This document shows, piece after piece, positions 32,247 to 40,607 of a DNA stretch of 64,000 nucleotides. Source of the DNA: JALOLV01 sp046295175 (lineage in GTDB: Bacteria > Bacteroidota > Bacteroidia > Cytophagales > Spirosomataceae); NCBI GenBank assembly GCA_046295175.1, contig JBKBNY010000001.1, positions 310,001-374,000 on the forward strand, in the 5' to 3' direction. Each line of letters begins with the position of its first letter. Position 1 is the stretch's first letter. The translations under genes and the position numbers were made by a program. The notes beneath the pieces were generated by a model, which saw only the letters and a program-made list of their open reading frames with translations, made no database searches and was not told where the DNA came from.

Positions 32247-32978
32247 CTATTTTTTACGATTGAGACGGAGTTTGGTTAGGTAAAGTGCAACAAAAATAAG
32301 ACTCAAAAAATAAAGTACGTTTCGGCTATCAATTAATCCTCGACCGAGTGCATCGTAGTGATAATTTAGACCGATGTATGACGTAATGTATTGCAAAGAG
32401 CCACTAAAAACACTTGCCAAACTCCCGATTATATAATAAAAGACAAAGCACAAGACTGCTCCGAGAATAAACGCAACTACCTGATTATCAGTCATTGACG
32501 AAGACCAAATACCAATTGAGACGAATACTCCTCCGAGCAGAATCAAGCCAATATACGAGCCTATAACTGCCGCAGTGTCGATATTTCCTTTGGGTACTCC
32601 AAGCTGATAGACCGAATAATAGTAAAGCAACGTAGGTATTAGTGCCACAATCACCAAAGCAAAAGCCGCCAAAAATTTACCGATTACTAATTGCCATTCA
32701 GAAAGTGGTTTTGTAAGAAGCAACTCAATTGTACCGGTCTTGAATTCTTCAGAAAAAGCCCTCATTGTGATTGCCGGAATCAACAAAATAAAAACAAATG
32801 GTGTGACCGAAAAAAACGTATTGAGGTCAGCAAAACCATAATCAAGCACGTTTTGGGTTTGTCCATCGTTAGAAATCCAAACAAAATAACCAGTGATTGC
32901 CAAAAATACTCCGATGGCAATGTAGGCAATTAACGAATTGAGGAAACTATTAATTTCTTTTCTGAAAATGGTCAGCAT
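32247..32978 (-). CDS. gldF: Gliding-motility ABC transporter permease GldF
   Basis: A 243-residue six-helix ABC-2 type permease. It matches GldF over its length: MLTIFRKEINSFLNSLIAYI start, PAITMRAFSEEFKTGTIELLLTKPLS in the cytoplasmic loop, and FYYIIGSLASVFSG later. In Flavobacterium the GldA-GldF-GldG transporter is required for gliding. Here the expected gldG does not follow; the next gene downstream is convergent usp. No gliding phenotype can be inferred from this gene alone. Confidence 0.9.
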   Translation of the reverse strand: MLTIFRKEINSFLNSLIAYIAIGVFLAITGYFVWISNDGQTQNVLDYGFADLNTFFSVTPFVFILLIPAITMRAFSEEFKTGTIELLLTKPLSEWQLVIGKFLAAFALVIVALIPTLLYYYSVYQLGVPKGNIDTAAVIGSYIGLILLGGVFVSIGIWSSSMTDNQVVAFILGAVLCFVFYYIIGSLASVFSGSLQYITSYIGLNYHYDALGRGLIDSRNVLYFLSLIFVALYLTKLRLNRKK

Positions 32979-33037
32979 TATTTAGTTCAAAGTTCGAGGT
33001 TCAAAGTTCAAAAAAATGAATTTTGAATCAAATTTAT

Positions 33038-33074
33038 AAAAAAAGTCGTTAGCAACGACTGCATTGCTAACGAC
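33038..33074 (-). terminator. Terminator after the DUF4199 gene
   Basis: GTCGTTAGCAA (33045-33055) pairs with TTGCTAACGAC (33064-33074). The minus strand continues into a seven-T run. Confidence 0.8.
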
Positions 33075-33092
33075 CAATACTATGCCAATATT

Positions 33093-33608
33093 TTAAAATT
33101 CTACTTCTGGCTTGCTTTTTTTCATGATTGCCGATACAATCAAAGTCAAGATAAATCCTACTACCAAATAACCTATAACTCCGAAGATAAACATCATTCC
33201 AGGGGTCATAAACTTTGCTGTCATCTCCATTGCTTGGTCGATTTGCTCATCAGATAATCCCTGTTCGCTCATTTTTTCACGCTGAAAGTCAATAATCCGA
33301 GAAACCATCGTATTGTCGATGAAGTTAAGGTAAATGTAGGAGAAAATCGCACCAAGTACTCCTACAACTGTACTCATGAGGGTACCTAAACCAAGGCCTT
33401 CGCCAAAACTCAGAAAGCCTCCGTTTGCTTTTTTGAATTCACCTAAAGCCATGATGATACCCCCTAAAACAAAAAGATACCCAACCCAACTTGCCCAAGA
33501 CTGCTTCCAGAGGTCAGTCATAGAGGTGATTGTGCTGAAAATAATGACAACGATACCGACAATTACGCCCCATTTTAAGGCGATACGTGCTGTAGATGGT
33601 TTTTCCAT
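33093..33608 (-). CDS. DUF4199 family membrane protein (second copy)
   Basis: 171 residues with four predicted membrane helices. Begins with a short basic segment and ALKWGVIVGIVVIIFSTI. GGFLSFGEGLGLGTLMSTVVG is the family core (Gly-rich helix). Function of DUF4199 is unknown; it is restricted mainly to Bacteroidota. Lies 87 bp after a second DUF4199 gene, so the pair probably arose by duplication and is transcribed from the pyrC side. Confidence 0.85.
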   Translation of the reverse strand: MEKPSTARIALKWGVIVGIVVIIFSTITSMTDLWKQSWASWVGYLFVLGGIIMALGEFKKANGGFLSFGEGLGLGTLMSTVVGVLGAIFSYIYLNFIDNTMVSRIIDFQREKMSEQGLSDEQIDQAMEMTAKFMTPGMMFIFGVIGYLVVGFILTLIVSAIMKKSKPEVEF

Positions 33609-33695
33609 GTTTTTGTGATTTAATTAGGGGTTTGATATTTTGTGGGCAATTACTTAAAAAACTTTACTTTAAACAATCATTTTATGATGAAAGGC

Positions 33696-34220
33696 TTATT
33701 CGGCAGGATTTCGGCGGCGTAGTACCATCCCGATTAGTGCAATCCCGATGATTACGTATTGTTTTTTTACGATTTCGTCAAGAAAAACGTAACTTGGCTT
33801 TATTTCTAATTTACTATTCTCGATTAGTGTTTTGTAATCTTCTTTGCGTTTGAGGTCTTTTTCTTGGTTATAAATCTTCTGGGCATTTTCGATATTCTCT
33901 TTTTGCCATAAAGCCAACGGACGTTTATCTACCAATACAAATACATAAAACAGTAATCCGGCCAAAATTGAGCCTATCAAATTCGTTAGAAATCCTACCG
34001 AAAATCCAGCCGAAAATGATAAATACCCGCCGTTATCGCGGCGATAATACCAAACTGCAAAAAATATAAATATCAAATTAACGCCCAATGCTGGCACTTT
34101 GTATTTACCAAACGGGCTTTTACCCAAACCATAAAATTGAATCAAGCTCACCAACACACATGCCAATGCGGTGAGGCCTCCGAAGATTAGCGAATATTTA
34201 ATTATCTTACTTTTCGTCAT
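33696..34220 (-). CDS. DUF4199 family membrane protein (first copy)
   Basis: 174 residues, four membrane helices with the same GGYLSFSAGFSVGFLTNLIGS core as its neighbour at 33093-33608. It has a longer charged segment between helices 3 and 4 (residues about 108-140). Function unknown. It follows the dihydroorotase homologue by 49 bp, with an 11-bp palindrome in the gap. Confidence 0.85.
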   Translation of the reverse strand: MTKSKIIKYSLIFGGLTALACVLVSLIQFYGLGKSPFGKYKVPALGVNLIFIFFAVWYYRRDNGGYLSFSAGFSVGFLTNLIGSILAGLLFYVFVLVDKRPLALWQKENIENAQKIYNQEKDLKRKEDYKTLIENSKLEIKPSYVFLDEIVKKQYVIIGIALIGMVLRRRNPAE

Positions 34221-34231
34221 AATTTATTTTG

Positions 34232-34256
34232 TCGAACGATTTTTCAAATCGTTCGA
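34232..34256. repeat. Palindrome between the pyrC homologue and DUF4199 genes
   Basis: TCGAACGATTT, loop TTC, AAATCGTTCGA: a perfect 11-bp stem. It resembles the smpB-side hairpin at 19338-19358. It may act as an intercistronic stabiliser or terminator. Confidence 0.6.
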
Positions 34257-34269
34257 ATGTATTTTCGGC

Positions 34270-35547
34270 TTACAAAGTCGTTTTACAAAGATTTTTATTC
34301 AAAACTGCTACGGCTCTTCCTTTTAGTTTTTTACCTACAAATGGCGTATTTTTAGATTTAGAACGAATATCTTTTTCGGTGAATTCCCATTCTAAATCAG
34401 GGTTAAAAATCGTCAGATTTGCTGTACTTCCTTCGGCAATCTCAACTTGGCTCATACGCAAGAGTTTTCGAGGATTTACCGTTAGTTTCTCAATCAGATT
34501 TTCGATTGACAATCCTCCATGCGTATTGGCCGAAGCAAAAGCAGTTTCGAGACCAATGATTCCGAAATCGGCCAAGTCAAATTCCAAATTCTTAGCTTCT
34601 TCATCATGTGGATTATGGTCTGAGACTATCGCATCAATCGTGCCATCAGCCAAACCTTTTTTGAGTGCTTCGATGTCTTTTTGGCTTCTAAATGGCGGAC
34701 TAACCTTGAGATTTGTATCAAATTCTTTCAAATCGGCATCTGTAAATGCCAACTGATGGGCGGCGATGTCGCAACTCACGGCCAATCCTTTTTTCTTTGC
34801 CTCACGGATTAACTCCACAGCCTCAGCCGTAGAAATTGTAGAAAAATGCAAAACCGAATTTGGTGAATCAATCTTGGCGTATTCGAGCAATTTTAAATCA
34901 CGAATCACCATTAATTCCTCCGCCATCGAAGGTACCCCTTTCATTCCCAAAAGCGTACTTTCGATTCCTTCGTGCATTTGTCCAAACATCGCCAAATTGG
35001 CTTCTTCGGGGTGATTCATCAACAAACCGTTGATTGGATACAAATATTGAAGGGTTTTGAGTAAAATATCGGCGTTCCAAAGAGGGTGTTCGCCATCCGT
35101 AAAAGCCACCGCACCCGCATGGTGCAGGTCGAGCATTTCGGTAAAATCTTTTCCTTCGCAATTTTTAGTAACCGCCGCCGCCGCGTGAATTTCAACTATC
35201 TGACTACGGCTAAATTGCTTGTAATAAGCGATTGACTCTTTGGTCTGAACCGTTGGTTTTGTATTTGGCAATGTAACGATTTCTGTAAAACCACCCGCTG
35301 CCGCCGCATTGCAAAGTGAACTGAGGTCTTCTTTAGATTCGTATCCAGGGTCTTTGGGCGACACTCGCATATCTACCCACCCTGCCGAAACGTGCAGATT
35401 ATCGCCCTCGATGACTTGGGCATTATTTGCCGAAATATTATCCGAAATCTGTTTAATTATTCCGTTTTCAATCAGAATATCTTTGGTCTGAAGGTTGAAT
35501 TCAGAACTTTTATCAATGATTTTAACGGCCTTTAAAAGAATTTGCAT
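34270..35547 (-). CDS. Dihydroorotase homologue lacking the metal-binding HxH motif
   Basis: 425 residues, a class I dihydroorotase by length and by late motifs (GTIDAIVSDHNPHDEEAKNLEF, FGIIGLETAFA). The strictly conserved N-terminal metal site, normally D-x-H-x-H-x-R-x-P-G, reads D59-M-R61-V-S63-P-K65-D-P-G: both His and the substrate-binding Arg are replaced. The protein is therefore probably a non-catalytic paralogue (PyrC-prime type), which in other bacteria partners aspartate carbamoyltransferase. A true pyrC would be expected elsewhere in the genome. It is upstream of the DUF4199 pair on the same strand. Confidence 0.88.
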   Translation of the reverse strand: MQILLKAVKIIDKSSEFNLQTKDILIENGIIKQISDNISANNAQVIEGDNLHVSAGWVDMRVSPKDPGYESKEDLSSLCNAAAAGGFTEIVTLPNTKPTVQTKESIAYYKQFSRSQIVEIHAAAAVTKNCEGKDFTEMLDLHHAGAVAFTDGEHPLWNADILLKTLQYLYPINGLLMNHPEEANLAMFGQMHEGIESTLLGMKGVPSMAEELMVIRDLKLLEYAKIDSPNSVLHFSTISTAEAVELIREAKKKGLAVSCDIAAHQLAFTDADLKEFDTNLKVSPPFRSQKDIEALKKGLADGTIDAIVSDHNPHDEEAKNLEFDLADFGIIGLETAFASANTHGGLSIENLIEKLTVNPRKLLRMSQVEIAEGSTANLTIFNPDLEWEFTEKDIRSKSKNTPFVGKKLKGRAVAVLNKNLCKTTL

Positions 35548-35655
35548 TTTGATTGATAAACTTCTTTAAGCTGCTGCTTGTGATATTATAATTTCAAACA
35601 GAGAGTTATTTTTTTAATCCATTCAAAAAGTTTTTATAAATTATGTAGCCTTTTC

Positions 35656-35688
35656 AACTCTGTCAGGGTTCAAAACCCTGACAGAGTT
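35656..35688. repeat. Perfect 15-bp inverted repeat
   Basis: AACTCTGTCAGGGTT, loop CAA, AACCCTGACAGAGTT. Located between gcvH and the dihydroorotase homologue, both on the minus strand. It could end the gcvH transcript. It has the look of a dispersed intergenic palindrome; no poly-T follows on the minus strand. Confidence 0.7.
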
Positions 35689-35742
35689 AACCCACATGAT
35701 TCATTCAAAAAAAAAGCCCTCGTTGGGGCTTCTAATATAAAA

Positions 35743-36126
35743 TTAATGTCCGATACTGGATTTATACGCTTCGGCATCCATCAATGCATCAACGTCTGCT
35801 ACATTTGCCAATTCCATCTTAATCATCCAGCCATCGCCGTAAGGGTCTGAGTTCACCAATTCTGGCGAATCTTTCAAGGCTGCGTTTACTTCTAAGACTT
35901 TACCCGCAACTGGTAAGTATAAGTCAGAAACCGTTTTGACGGCCTCAACAGTACCAAAAATATCATTGGCGGCCAAATCTTGTCCTTCGGTTTCGATTTC
36001 AACAAAAACGATGTCGCCCAATTCACTTTGTGCAAAATCGGTGATTCCTACAACGGCAATATTACCGCTTTCGATTTTAATCCATTCGTGGTCTGAAGTG
36101 TAACGTAATTCTGATGGAATATTCAT
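35743..36126 (-). CDS. gcvH: Glycine cleavage system H protein
   Basis: A 127-residue lipoyl carrier protein shuttling the aminomethyl group among the P, T and L proteins. The lipoylation site is K64 in GTVEAVKTVSDLYLPVAG; the DHEWIKIE start and GWMIKMELAN end are canonical. The gene stands alone, with no gcvP or gcvT adjacent. Confidence 0.96.
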   Translation of the reverse strand: MNIPSELRYTSDHEWIKIESGNIAVVGITDFAQSELGDIVFVEIETEGQDLAANDIFGTVEAVKTVSDLYLPVAGKVLEVNAALKDSPELVNSDPYGDGWMIKMELANVADVDALMDAEAYKSSIGH

Positions 36127-36384
36127 GATTTTTATTTTTGTTAATGGTTAATTGCCGAATCGTTAATCGTACAATCAATCAACGAATAACGATTAACCGA
36201 AAAGTCATTTTGAGCAATCCTAAATGATACCGCAAATTACGTGAAATTACTGAATTGTTCCTAAATCGTGTGGAGGATTTTTTGATGCAAGATTCAGAAA
36301 CACCGTAAGATTTTTAATGTTGTTGGTAGAATCTATCTGAGATTGAGGCACAAATTCGCTACCTTTGTCAAAAAAAGTATTTGA

Positions 36385-37158
36385 ATGAATCGCCAAATTC
36401 CGCAAGGAAAAAAAATATATTTTGCCTCTGATTTTCATCTCGGAGCCCCCAATCATCAGAAAAGTCTCGAACGTGAACGAAGAATCATCCGTTGGCTCGA
36501 AAGCATTCGTCACGATGCCGAAATCATCTTTTTGGTGGGCGATTTGTTCGATTTTTGGTTTGAATACAGGCGAACTGTACCCAAAGGTTTTGTCAGATTA
36601 CTCGGTAAATTGGCCGAAATCCGTGATTCGGGTATCGAAATCATCGTTTTTACGGGCAATCACGATATGTGGATGGATGATTATTTTGAGACCGAACTCA
36701 ATATAAAAACCTACCGAAAACCGCAAGATTTTGTATTCAACAATAAAAAATTTCACATTGCCCACGGTGACGGACTCGGCCCCGGCGACTACAAATACAA
36801 AGTTTTGAAGAAGATATTTGAGGGTAAAATTCCTCGGTTTTTGTTCAATCGGGTCATGCACCCAAATCTTGGGTTATTTTTGGGGAATGCTTGGGCAAGG
36901 CACAGTTGGCAAAGCCACGACAAAGAAACCGAAATCGAGCGTTTTTTGGGCGAAGACCGAGAGTTTTTGATATTATATAGCAAAGAAATCGAAGCCCAAA
37001 ATCACCATGATTTTTATATCTTTGGGCATCGACATTTAAAATTAGATTTCAGAATCAACGATTCATCACGCTACATCAATCTCGGCGATTGGATTGTATT
37101 TAACAGCTACGCAGTTTTTGATGGCGAAGATGTACAACTCTTGGATTTTAAAGAATGA
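36385..37158 (+). CDS. UDP-2,3-diacylglucosamine diphosphatase-like metallophosphoesterase (LpxH type)
   Basis: 257 residues. Calcineurin-like phosphoesterase with all five metal motifs: SDFHLG, GDLFDFWFEY, GNHDMW, HGDGLGPGDYKYK and FGHRH. The N-terminal half and the FDFWFE segment match the LpxH branch, which cleaves UDP-2,3-diacylglucosamine in lipid A synthesis. That role fits, but the substrate is not proven by sequence. Single gene, divergent from gcvH. Confidence 0.88.
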   Translation: MNRQIPQGKKIYFASDFHLGAPNHQKSLERERRIIRWLESIRHDAEIIFLVGDLFDFWFEYRRTVPKGFVRLLGKLAEIRDSGIEIIVFTGNHDMWMDDYFETELNIKTYRKPQDFVFNNKKFHIAHGDGLGPGDYKYKVLKKIFEGKIPRFLFNRVMHPNLGLFLGNAWARHSWQSHDKETEIERFLGEDREFLILYSKEIEAQNHHDFYIFGHRHLKLDFRINDSSRYINLGDWIVFNSYAVFDGEDVQLLDFKE

Positions 37159-37180
37159 AAATCTTTAATTGACAGTAAAA

Positions 37181-37243
37181 CCGTGACACGGCTAAATGTT
37201 GAGATTGCTAAAAATTGAATTCAAAGGTTCAGCCGTGCCACGG
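37181..37243. repeat. Long-loop inverted repeat after the LpxH-like gene
   Basis: CCGTGACACGGCT (37181-37193) and AGCCGTGCCACGG (37231-37243) are inverted copies with one mismatch around a 37-nt loop. Possibly a terminator or a dispersed palindrome. Confidence 0.5.
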
Positions 37244-37332
37244 ATTATTTAAAACTTAAATTCCAAACTTTTTATTTACTCTAATTGACCAAATCACGAA
37301 AATCTATTCAATCAATATAATTATACTAAAAA

Positions 37333-38283
37333 ATGAAAAACAACGAATTATCTCGTCGAAACCTCCTCAAAAACTCACTCGTAGCTGGTGCAGGCGTAGC
37401 CTTGGGAACATCTGAACTCGTGGCAAACCCACCAAAAAAAGCCAAACATAATTTTACATTTTGCTTAAATACCAGCACGATTCGTGAACAAAATCTTGGC
37501 TTGGTTGGCGAAATCGAAACCGCAGCAAAAGCTGGCTACGATAGCATTGAGGTTTGGGTAAGTACAGTCGAAAAATACGTAGCAGGTGGCGGAAACCTAA
37601 AAGATATTCGTAAACGAGCCGCCGATTTAGGCATCACCATCGAAGACGCCATTGGCTTCTCGAAATGGATTGTTGATGACGCATCAGAGCGTGCAAAGGC
37701 ATTGGAGCAAAACAAAAAAGAGATGGCAATGCTCGCCGAAATCGGTTGTAAGCGTATTGCCGCACCACCTTTTGGAGCCACAACCGGGGCATCTATCAAC
37801 CTCAAAGATGCGGCAGACAGATACGGAAAACTGCTCGAATTGGGCGATGAAATGGGGGTTTTGCCACAGTTAGAACTTTGGGGATTCTCGACAAACCTGC
37901 ACCTATTTGGCGAAACGCTTTTTGTAGCATCTGAGAGTGGTCACCCCAAAGCGTGTATATTGCCCGATGTGTATCATTTGTATAAAGGTGGGTCAAATTT
38001 CAATAGCCTTAAAATGATAAACGGGGCTTCGATTCACATGTTTCATGTCAATGACTATCCGGCTGAGCCGCCAAGAGACAAAGTAAACGATAGCTTTAGA
38101 GTAATGCCCGGCGATGGAATAGCTCCGATGACCCAAATTTTGCGAGATTTAAACAGTAAAAATACACCGATTGTACTTTCGCTTGAGCTTTTCAATAAAG
38201 AATACTGGAAAATGGATGCCCTCGAAGCTGCCAAACAAGGTCTTGCAAAAATGAAGGCATCGGTTGCAAAAGCAATAGCTTAA
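37333..38283 (+). CDS. Tat-exported TIM-barrel protein (sugar phosphate isomerase/epimerase family)
   Basis: 316 residues. Residues 1-33 carry a twin-arginine signal (SRRNLLKNSLVAGAGVALG). The rest is an AP-endonuclease-2-like TIM barrel: AAKAGYDSIEVWV, GCKRIAAPPFGA, DVYHLYKGG, FHVNDYP and LSLELFNKEYW with metal-binding His/Asp/Glu positions. Probably a periplasmic sugar- or polyol-acting isomerase; substrate unknown. Followed by a 9-bp inverted repeat (38315-38349). Confidence 0.88.
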   Translation: MKNNELSRRNLLKNSLVAGAGVALGTSELVANPPKKAKHNFTFCLNTSTIREQNLGLVGEIETAAKAGYDSIEVWVSTVEKYVAGGGNLKDIRKRAADLGITIEDAIGFSKWIVDDASERAKALEQNKKEMAMLAEIGCKRIAAPPFGATTGASINLKDAADRYGKLLELGDEMGVLPQLELWGFSTNLHLFGETLFVASESGHPKACILPDVYHLYKGGSNFNSLKMINGASIHMFHVNDYPAEPPRDKVNDSFRVMPGDGIAPMTQILRDLNSKNTPIVLSLELFNKEYWKMDALEAAKQGLAKMKASVAKAIA

Positions 38284-38314
38284 AATGATTTTCAGATAAG
38301 TCCAATATAGAATC

Positions 38315-38349
38315 AATCGAATGGCTCGAATATCTCGAATCATTCGATT
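38315..38349. terminator. Inverted repeat after the TIM-barrel gene
   Basis: AATCGAATG (38315-38323) pairs with CATTCGATT (38341-38349) around a 17-nt loop, about 30 nt after the stop codon. No clear T-run. Confidence 0.4.
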
Positions 38350-38404
38350 AATTAACTGGTTATCAGTACATTTATAGATTGTAAAGTAACTTGCTAAAAT
38401 TAGT

Positions 38405-38440
38405 TATTACTAATTCACGATTCGCTCATTCACTAATTCA
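38405..38440. repeat. Copy of the ATTCACTAATTC-type repeat before the MFS gene
   Basis: TAATTCACGATTCGCTCATTCACTAATTC resembles the array at 28053-28222. It underlies the first codons of the longest MFS reading frame, which argues that the gene starts later, at 38445. Sequence quoted here is split as TAATTCACGATTCGC, TCATTCACTAATTC. Confidence 0.6.
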
Positions 38441-38444
38441 TAAT

Positions 38445-39581
38445 ATGTGGTCTAAAAGGATTGCAGTATCGAGTTTTTTCTTTGTCAACGGATTTTTGTA
38501 CGCCAGTTGGACCTCTCGCCTACCCGAAATCCAACGTTTTTTCAATATCGGAAATGCCCAATTAGGCACTTTGCTGTTTGTTTTGGCTATCGGGGCATTG
38601 ATTTCTATGCCTTTTTCGGGCTGGCTTACTACTCGTCTTGGCAGCCACCGCATTACACAGATTGCAGGGCTTGTTTTTTGTGCTTTGGTAATGTTGATAA
38701 CCATCTACCCCGATATTAGATTGGTTTCTGTAATTTTTGTATTTGTAGGATTAGCGAGTGGAGCAATGGATGTAGCCATGAATGGGCAAGCTGTTTATGT
38801 CGAACGCCTCTGGAACAAACCCATTATGTCGTCTTTTCATGCGGTTTTTAGTATCGGAATGGCCCTCGGGGCGGCCGCAGGAGCGTTATTTGCCAAGTTT
38901 CATTTTCAGCTACAAACCCATTTTATGATAGTGGGTGGTGTAGGTTTATTGTGGCTCATTTTTGCCTCGATTTACTTGATAAAAGACGAACAAAGCGAGT
39001 CGAAATCTACCGAATCTGAAAGTCATTTTGTGTTGCCTACCAAAGCCATTCTTCCACTCGGAATCATTGGTTTTTGTGGAATGACTGGCGAAGGTTCAAT
39101 GGCCGATTGGTCGGCGATTTACATGAACAAAGTCTTGCAACAAACCGAAGCATTCGGAGCAATCGCTTTCGGAGCTTTTGGGGTTGCCATGACTATCGGA
39201 CGAATCTTCGGTGATTATTTCACTTTGAAATTAGGCAAAAGAAAGTTATTGATTATTGATTCGGTGCTTTCGGTGGTGGGTTTGGGCATTGTATTGAGTT
39301 TTTCGTCTGAATGGTTGGCTTTGGGTGGTTTCTTTTTGGTTGGTTTGGGTTTATCGACGGTCGTTCCAATCGTTTATTCTACCGCTGGCAACACCGAAGG
39401 AGTTATACCAAGTGTCGGAATCGCCATGGCGACAACCATCGGTTATGCTGGATTTTTCGTTGGCCCACCTACAATCGGTTTTTTGGCCGATACATTCGGG
39501 CTACGAATCGGTCTTTGCTTTTCGTTGACTTTATTCTTGATTATGTTGTTTTTGGTTTCAAGGGTAAAGATAAAAGATTAG
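38445..39581 (+). CDS. Major facilitator superfamily transporter
   Basis: 378 residues from the ATG at 38445. The upstream in-frame start would place repeat DNA in the protein. Twelve predicted helices. The N-terminal segment FLYASWTSRLPEIQRFF and the GWLTTRLGSHR loop 2-3 motif place it in the MFS near YbjJ/FucP-like sugar or unknown-solute transporters. It may be cotranscribed with the nitrilase downstream (31 bp gap). Substrate unknown. Confidence 0.88.
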   Translation: MWSKRIAVSSFFFVNGFLYASWTSRLPEIQRFFNIGNAQLGTLLFVLAIGALISMPFSGWLTTRLGSHRITQIAGLVFCALVMLITIYPDIRLVSVIFVFVGLASGAMDVAMNGQAVYVERLWNKPIMSSFHAVFSIGMALGAAAGALFAKFHFQLQTHFMIVGGVGLLWLIFASIYLIKDEQSESKSTESESHFVLPTKAILPLGIIGFCGMTGEGSMADWSAIYMNKVLQQTEAFGAIAFGAFGVAMTIGRIFGDYFTLKLGKRKLLIIDSVLSVVGLGIVLSFSSEWLALGGFFLVGLGLSTVVPIVYSTAGNTEGVIPSVGIAMATTIGYAGFFVGPPTIGFLADTFGLRIGLCFSLTLFLIMLFLVSRVKIKD

Positions 39582-39612
39582 GATAAGGCATAGCTCCTAA
39601 ATATTCTAAAAT

Positions 39613-40542
39613 ATGAATCACAAAAAAGTAAAAGTTGGAGTTGTGCAAGCTACTCCCGCTTTATTTGATATTGAAAAAAGCATCGAAGTTTTCGTAAAAT
39701 GGCTCAATAAGGGCGTTGACGAAGGCTGCGAATTATTACTTTTTCCAGAATCATTCATTCCGTGTTATCCTCGTGGATTAGATTTCGATTCGGTTGTGGG
39801 GCGACGCACCGATAAAAGCCGTAATATGTGGCTCGACTATTGGGATAACAGCCTCGACGTAACATCCGATTACTTCAAAACCATTAGCGAAGCCATCAAA
39901 AAAGCAGGGATTTTCGTTGGTGTAGGTGTTACCGAAAGAGAAAATATCGGTGGTTCATTGCATTGTTGTCTGTTGTATTTTGACCCCGAAGGAAATCTCA
40001 TCGGCAAGCACCGAAAACTTAAACCTACTGGACTCGAACGCTACATTTGGAGCGAAAGCGACGGTAGTACCCTGGTAAGTTTCGATACCCCAATCGGGAA
40101 GATTGGCGGATTAATCTGCTGGGAAAACTACATGCCGCTTGCCCGAATGGCGATGTATAGCCAAGGAGTTGAGATTTACCTTGCACCGACGGCCGACTCT
40201 CGTGAGTCTTGGCAATCGACCATGCAGCACATAGCCCTCGAAGGGCGTTGTTTTGTGTTGGCGTGTAATCAATTTGTCCGTAAATCTGATTATCCCGAAA
40301 AATACCAAGCCGATTTGGCCAACGAACCCGAAATCATGTCTTCGGGCGGTAGCGTAATCATTTCGCCGATGGGTGAGGTTCTGGCTGGTCCACTCTGGAA
40401 CGCCGAAGGATTACTGACAGCCGAGTTAGATTTCTCAATCCTTGCCAAAAGTAAGTTAGATTTTGATGTCGTAGGGCATTATGCTCGTCCCGATGTTTTT
40501 GAATACAGCGTCAATAAACAACCTCCCATCAAAAAAATCTAA
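39613..40542 (+). CDS. Nitrilase family hydrolase
   Basis: 309 residues. Catalytic triad of the carbon-nitrogen hydrolase fold: E46 in LLFPESF, K135 in KHRKLKPTG, C169 in GGLICWENY, with the true-nitrilase pattern CWEN rather than an amidase form. Probably hydrolyses an organic nitrile to acid and ammonia in the cytosol. Cotranscription with the MFS gene suggests uptake and use of the substrate. Confidence 0.92.
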   Translation: MNHKKVKVGVVQATPALFDIEKSIEVFVKWLNKGVDEGCELLLFPESFIPCYPRGLDFDSVVGRRTDKSRNMWLDYWDNSLDVTSDYFKTISEAIKKAGIFVGVGVTERENIGGSLHCCLLYFDPEGNLIGKHRKLKPTGLERYIWSESDGSTLVSFDTPIGKIGGLICWENYMPLARMAMYSQGVEIYLAPTADSRESWQSTMQHIALEGRCFVLACNQFVRKSDYPEKYQADLANEPEIMSSGGSVIISPMGEVLAGPLWNAEGLLTAELDFSILAKSKLDFDVVGHYARPDVFEYSVNKQPPIKKI

Positions 40543-40607
40543 AATTTTGAAGATTTTTTGAGGAATTTCGTCCTTTCAATTGTCATATAGACCACAGACA
40601 ATAATTT

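Noticed and set aside
38391..38444. N-terminal extension of the MFS protein
   Set aside because: The extra codons are made of an intergenic repeat found elsewhere, so the ATG at 38445 is preferred.
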